A DNA stretch of 64,000 nucleotides from Viscum album (Eukaryota > Streptophyta > Magnoliopsida > Santalales > Viscaceae), in contig OY728133.1 of assembly GCA_963277665.1 (NCBI GenBank), positions 386,955,962 to 387,019,961 on the forward strand, given 5' to 3'. Positions 60,601 to 64,000 of the stretch are shown one piece after another. The translations under genes were made by a program, and so were the position numbers. The stretch's first letter is position 1. Each line of letters opens with the position of its first letter. Below the pieces are notes generated by a model. The model was not told where the DNA came from and ran no database searches. It was given only the letters and a program-made list of their open reading frames with translations.

Positions 60601-61352
60601 CCCATGGCTGGGAGGAATTCGTCATACGTCGCCCCTAGTATAGGTACCCACAAGATCTTATGCACGTCCCATAGGCTGATGTCGACCTCCTAGTGATGTA
60701 GGTGAAAGGTATTGGTCCTCGGTGACCACCGGCTCAACAGCTCCAGCATCAACTGCTTCGGCTTGTAGATATAGAACTAGGAAGCCCAAGCTGCCTCATA
60801 TAGGCCCACTATTCTCAGTTCTTCTCGGAACTCCTCACATGAGGTGCCTACCTAGTAGGCCCAATCCCAATCATTGTTAAAGTTTTCTCCATGGGGTGGG
60901 TCCCATTTCTCAGACGACCCCTTCTTCGGGTTCCCCAGCATCACCTTAAGGATGCTTCGGTACCTAGGAGGGGACGTCTTCGGCTGCAGTGCCCTCTATT
61001 CGACATTGTTCAGTTGATTGTACATACAGTCGGTGACGACAGGCACGATATCCTCCTAGGCATGACCATCGGGCACCCTGAACCATTGGTGCTGGCATGT
61101 CGTGCTCTGGAACCAGTAGGCTAGCTCATCCCTACTTGCTGCTGGGATGAAGACATCATCCCTCAGCCTGAAGCCATACAGAGGCAACCTCGTTCACATC
61201 AGATAATTCTTCTGGATTTCTGACAACATCTCCACCAGAGAACTATGGTCCAAATGGCTCGGGAATAGCTCTGCTAGCCCCAGGATGTTTGCCATTTCAT
61301 CCCTCCAGGCGGAATCTGCAAGGACCCCCTGGGAAGCTTCTTGGTGGGCCAT
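57650..61352 (-). pseudogene. Antisense plant mobile domain gene of element 2
   Basis: Starts at an ATG at 61352 (MAHQEASQG), followed by FPSHLDHSSLVEMLSEIQKN and PLYGFRLRDDVFIP, which parallels the N-terminal part of the element 1 gene. The PMD lies at about 60835-59780: GLYEAAWAS, KQLMLELLSRWSPRTNTFHL, ISLWDV and YDEFLPA. It continues with IVRLAVFIATLIYGWIL and FYGWMAAHIMGIYEYP, then PSILNVAESFPAKLIAPLV. A second half (58500-57900) has IEVGSDDED, MDPVEWFLGEFPAYEP and ADWE. Frames shift several times and stops are frequent. The 3' end abuts the truncated gag. A C12 tract at 58631-58642 lies within it. Same gene family and position as in element 1. Confidence 0.75.
58631..58642. repeat. C12 homopolymer
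   Basis: Twelve C in a row. Run length may be uncertain. Confidence 0.9.
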
Positions 61353-61612
61353 TTTGTTCTAGAACTTAGAAGTTTGGGTGGCTGGTCTGTGGAGATCGTT
61401 CGCGAAGGCCGCTTGAGAAGACTATCGTGGAAGCGCTGCCTCAACATTAAAATTCGGATCACAAAGCACAAACGTGGAGTCGAAGACTCACTGGGCACCG
61501 CGAAGTCTCGATTCACAGAGATCTCTCGCGGAGTACGCAGAGCTTCGTGTATCAAGAGCGCAAGAAGAGAAGATCGTGGAGAAGGGAAACGAAAAAAGAT
61601 ATGGCAAGCCAC

Positions 61613-61620
61613 TATTTATA
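61613..61620 (-). promoter_or_regulatory. TATA box of the antisense gene, element 2
   Basis: Minus-strand CTATAAATAG, about 260 bases upstream of the ATG at 61352 and 190 bases inside the 3' LTR border. Corresponds to 27716-27723 in element 1. Confidence 0.65.
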
Positions 61621-61800
61621 GGTGATGGCCTTCGGAGCTTTGCGGCACATATGGCCCACGTGGAGCTCCACGGAACGCCCGGACCGCGCGATCCCTATCC
61701 ACCTCGCGAGCCCTCTTCGCGAGTCAGCACCTCGAACGACCAAAGAATTTGGAAATTTCCCTCAAATTTCAACCCTTGAACCCCTCATGGATCCATGTCT

Positions 61801-61813
61801 GAAGGGGGTCATT
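61801..61813 (+). other. Polypurine tract of element 2
   Basis: GAAGGGGGTCATT directly before the TG of the 3' LTR. Confidence 0.7.
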
Positions 61814-62195
61814 TGTTGGCGCCAAAATTGGGAATAGAGAGAAGGCCCCAAGAAGTCCCCATAGACTACCTCGCGAAGTCCCTTCATGGAGTACCCAAGC
61901 ACCGTGGCCACCGCGAAGCAAAGAAGGCGGAAGGATCTGTGAATGCATTTGATGTTCGCGAGCCCGCAGTGAAGTAAATAAGTCTGAAGGCTCTGTGAAC
62001 ACATTTGACGTTTGCAAGCCTTCCATGAAGCAAAGGCAGTGGGAGGCTCCATGAATGCATTTGACGTTCACGAGCCCACAACTAAGTGAAGGAGGCGAGA
62101 AGCTCTACGACCCCCCTTGACGTTCGCGAGCCCGTCGCGAAGCTACATAACGCCTCTTCACACCGCATGATCTCCGCTCTACAGTGCCTCTTGCC

Positions 62196-62203
62196 TATAA
62201 ATA
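62196..62203 (+). promoter_or_regulatory. TATA box of the 3' LTR, element 2
   Basis: TATAAATA, same context as at 51087 in the 5' LTR. Confidence 0.6.
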
Positions 62204-63009
62204 CCAAGCTCCCCCTGACCTCTCCAGTGAGACAATATGACCTTTCAACTCTAATTTCTCGAATTGTGAAACACTCTTCCGCTCGATGACCCATGAGCTG
62301 TGCAAGGTAATTCTGCTTCGCGAAGTACCTCCCCATTGTCTCGTTTTGATCCCCTCTTCTGAGAGGGATGCCTTTCGCAAAGCCTAAGGGATTTTGCGAA
62401 GAAAGGGGATCCCCATGGGGACCCGGGTCATGACGAAGATTTTATTCTTTGTGAAAAAACCCTTCATGTACACTTGATCCATTTGCTAATATAGGATCAT
62501 TGTACTTCGCGAAGCACATTCCTTCCAGACACCTTGCTCTGGGAGGCACCTTTTCTCCGCGAGGCTGTGCTCCAAGAATGCCCTTCCACTTCATGAGGCA
62601 CCTTCCATTTTCACATCTTCCCCATGCTAAGGCAAAGGCACCCCACTTCACGAAGCACACCCCCTCGCAAGTGCCCTCCGCTAGGTGAAGCAACAAAGTT
62701 CCACAAGGCCCCTGCCTAGGGACCCCTATGCTTGGAAAAAAAATTCAGGTGTGATCCTCCAGGTTTTCACGATGTGATTTCAATGTCCTCTAGACAATAC
62801 TTCTTATAGTGTTGCTATGCCTAATGCTTCTTCACATAGGCAAGGTAATGGCTATTTCTTCTTCGCATAGCCAGGCTAACATGGACCCCTCAATTGTTCG
62901 CTCTGCGACACCCCCTTTCTATGGCCTTATCGATGCCTTTCTTCCCACAAGGAGCATAGGGTACTAGTTATGTATGTCCTAGGGGCGCAGAGCAAACCCA
63001 CCATGTTCG

Positions 63010-63870
63010 AGCTGTAGGATGTTAAACTGCTATGTACCTCGTCCTAAATACATGATGTTAAACTATGACCTAGCCGTGTGCCTCGCACGCAGGGTCCCCC
63101 CCCTCAGACATTCACCCCTAGTCTCCACATGGGATGATATCTTCCTCATGGGAGTGGTGTTTTCCGCAGAAAAGGGCAGCCACCATGGTGTAAGCCCCTA
63201 ACCGTTCTTGCATGAGGCATCACCCATGTTACTCCCCACTCCCTCAGCACCAAGGCCAACCATGGGTGTGGTGGGGAACAGTGCTAATCCTTACATCTTC
63301 GGTCCCCATGGCCAGCGGAGGACATGATAGGGAACATGGCCCCTCCTCTCTTCCTAGGTTCCAAATACCTCTCCCACAATGCTTTTTCCCCCTCACAGGT
63401 CTCCACCCTGGAGTAAGCCCCGACCCTCACGGGCCTCCATTCTGGAGTATATCCCAATATCTATTCTGGGCCACTCCACGCGTCGGCCCTACTCCACATC
63501 CCAAAGATGCACCTTCCGCGACTTGATCGCCAGGTCCCTAGTACCTCTTGTTTCTCACACCGATCATGACTCATGTGGGCTTAGAGTAAGCATCGACCAT
63601 GACAACACCCTCATCCCGCATGACATTAAACTATATTTTTCCCCCGTCCCGCATGACATTAAACTGTATCCCTCATCCCACATGACGTTAAACTATATCC
63701 CTTGTCCCAAATGATGTTAAACTATATCCCCCATCCACATGATGTTAAACTGTATCCACCATCCCGCATGAAATTAAATTGTATTTCAACATCCACTTGG
63801 ACCAAGGTCCTCATTCACGTCAGTTAACTGAAACCATCCTCATCTCGCATGACGTTAAATTGTACCCCTG
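63010..63870 (+). repeat. TGACGTT motif array in the 3' LTR of element 2
   Basis: Copies near 63017, 63051, 63615, 63648, 63677, 63708, 63737, 63763 and 63855. Between 63600 and 63790 they sit about 30 bases apart. Several have lost the CpG and read CATGACATT or CATGATGTT. Confidence 0.8.
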
Positions 63871-63914
63871 AACTACGTGGTCTTTGATCCATGTCAAGGC
63901 ATGGAACGTAGGAA
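63868..63914 (+). repeat. Stem-loop unit in the 3' LTR of element 2
   Basis: ACTACGTGG, CCATG / CATGG and AACGTAGG. This copy keeps the outer CTACGT/ACGTAG pairing that is eroded in the 5' LTR copies. Confidence 0.75.
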
Positions 63915-64000
63915 GCCTCCCTGAGGTTCAATCCATTCATCCACCAGGACCAACGTCCACATTCACCTATGTTCACCGACTCCGCCCCATATCCTGAACT

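Larger units (their letters stand above)
50705..64000 (+). mobile_element. Element 2: pol-less Tat-type LTR retrotransposon (3' end outside window)
   Basis: 5' LTR 50705-53911, PBS-like site 53922, leader ORF, truncated gag to about 57650, antisense PMD gene 57650-61352, purine tract, 3' LTR from 61814 cut at the window edge. No protease, RT, RNase H or integrase motif was found in any frame between gag and the antisense gene. The internal part is only about 7.9 kb, against 21.6 kb in element 1. It is related to element 1 in PBS, leader repeats, gag, antisense gene and stem-loop motifs, but its LTR sequence is different. It would need proteins from another element to move. Confidence 0.85.
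61814..64000 (+). repeat. 3' LTR of element 2 (partial)
   Basis: Homologous to 50705 onwards. The first about 2.19 kb is visible. It carries the tandem repeat (61905-62130), TATAAATA (62196-62203), GGAGTAAGCCC repeats, TGACGTT motifs (63017-63870) and one stem-loop (63868-63914). The last bases, CCTGAACT, are the start of the next stem-loop unit. Confidence 0.85.

Noticed and set aside
61274..61625. Frames of about 90-110 codons on both strands near the antisense promoter of element 2
   Set aside because: They overlap the promoter and 5' leader of the antisense gene and share nothing with element 1.

Overview
The window looks like repeat-dominated nuclear DNA from a seed plant, most likely a flowering plant. 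I see no ordinary host gene, rRNA or tRNA. Two base compositions alternate sharply. About 1-4010 and 30149-50100 are extremely AT-rich, with thousands of bases and no long open frame. About 4016-30143 and 50705-64000 are GC-richer and consist of two related Ty3/gypsy (Metaviridae) LTR retrotransposons of the Tat/Ogre type. No species can be named from the sequence.

Element 1 (4016-30143, about 26.1 kb) is structurally complete. It has a 5-bp target duplication ATATT on both sides, LTRs of about 2.25 and 2.30 kb, a primer-binding-site-like TGGTGAACCC just inside the 5' LTR and a purine tract just before the 3' LTR. On the + strand it carries a repeat-rich leader ORF, gag, protease, reverse transcriptase, RNase H, a second RNase H of the Tat type (aRH) and integrase. 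All are degraded by stop codons and a few frame changes, except a 427-codon aRH-integrase stretch. Behind pol lie about 4 kb of non-coding repeat arrays. These are followed by an antisense gene with a plant mobile domain (PMD) that reads away from the 3' LTR and has its own TATA box.

Element 2 (50705 to beyond 64000) is a shorter relative with a 3.2-kb 5' LTR, the same kind of PBS, a leader ORF, a truncated gag and an antisense PMD gene. It has no recognisable protease, reverse transcriptase or integrase: gag runs directly into the 3' end of the antisense gene. Its 3' LTR is cut by the window edge.

The AT-rich stretch between them contains a very decayed CACTA (En/Spm) DNA transposon (about 39277-47545) with a recognisable antisense TNP2 transposase relic. 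It also holds a pair of diverged direct repeats (about 33400-33860 and 38070-38530) that may be LTRs of an older element, and some simple-sequence tracts.

The most interesting material is non-coding and shared by the two retroelements. (i) Arrays of a short motif, GCATGACGTTAAACTGCAC, occur about two dozen times behind pol in element 1 and about nine times in each LTR of element 2. (ii) A stem-loop with outer arms CTACGT/ACGTAG has inner arms that differ between copies and families but still pair. (iii) A palindromic CGCGAACC/GGTTCGCG minisatellite lies in the element 1 LTR. Together with the antisense PMD gene kept in a pol-less derivative, these suggest a regulatory and structural module carried by this lineage. 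That reading is inference.
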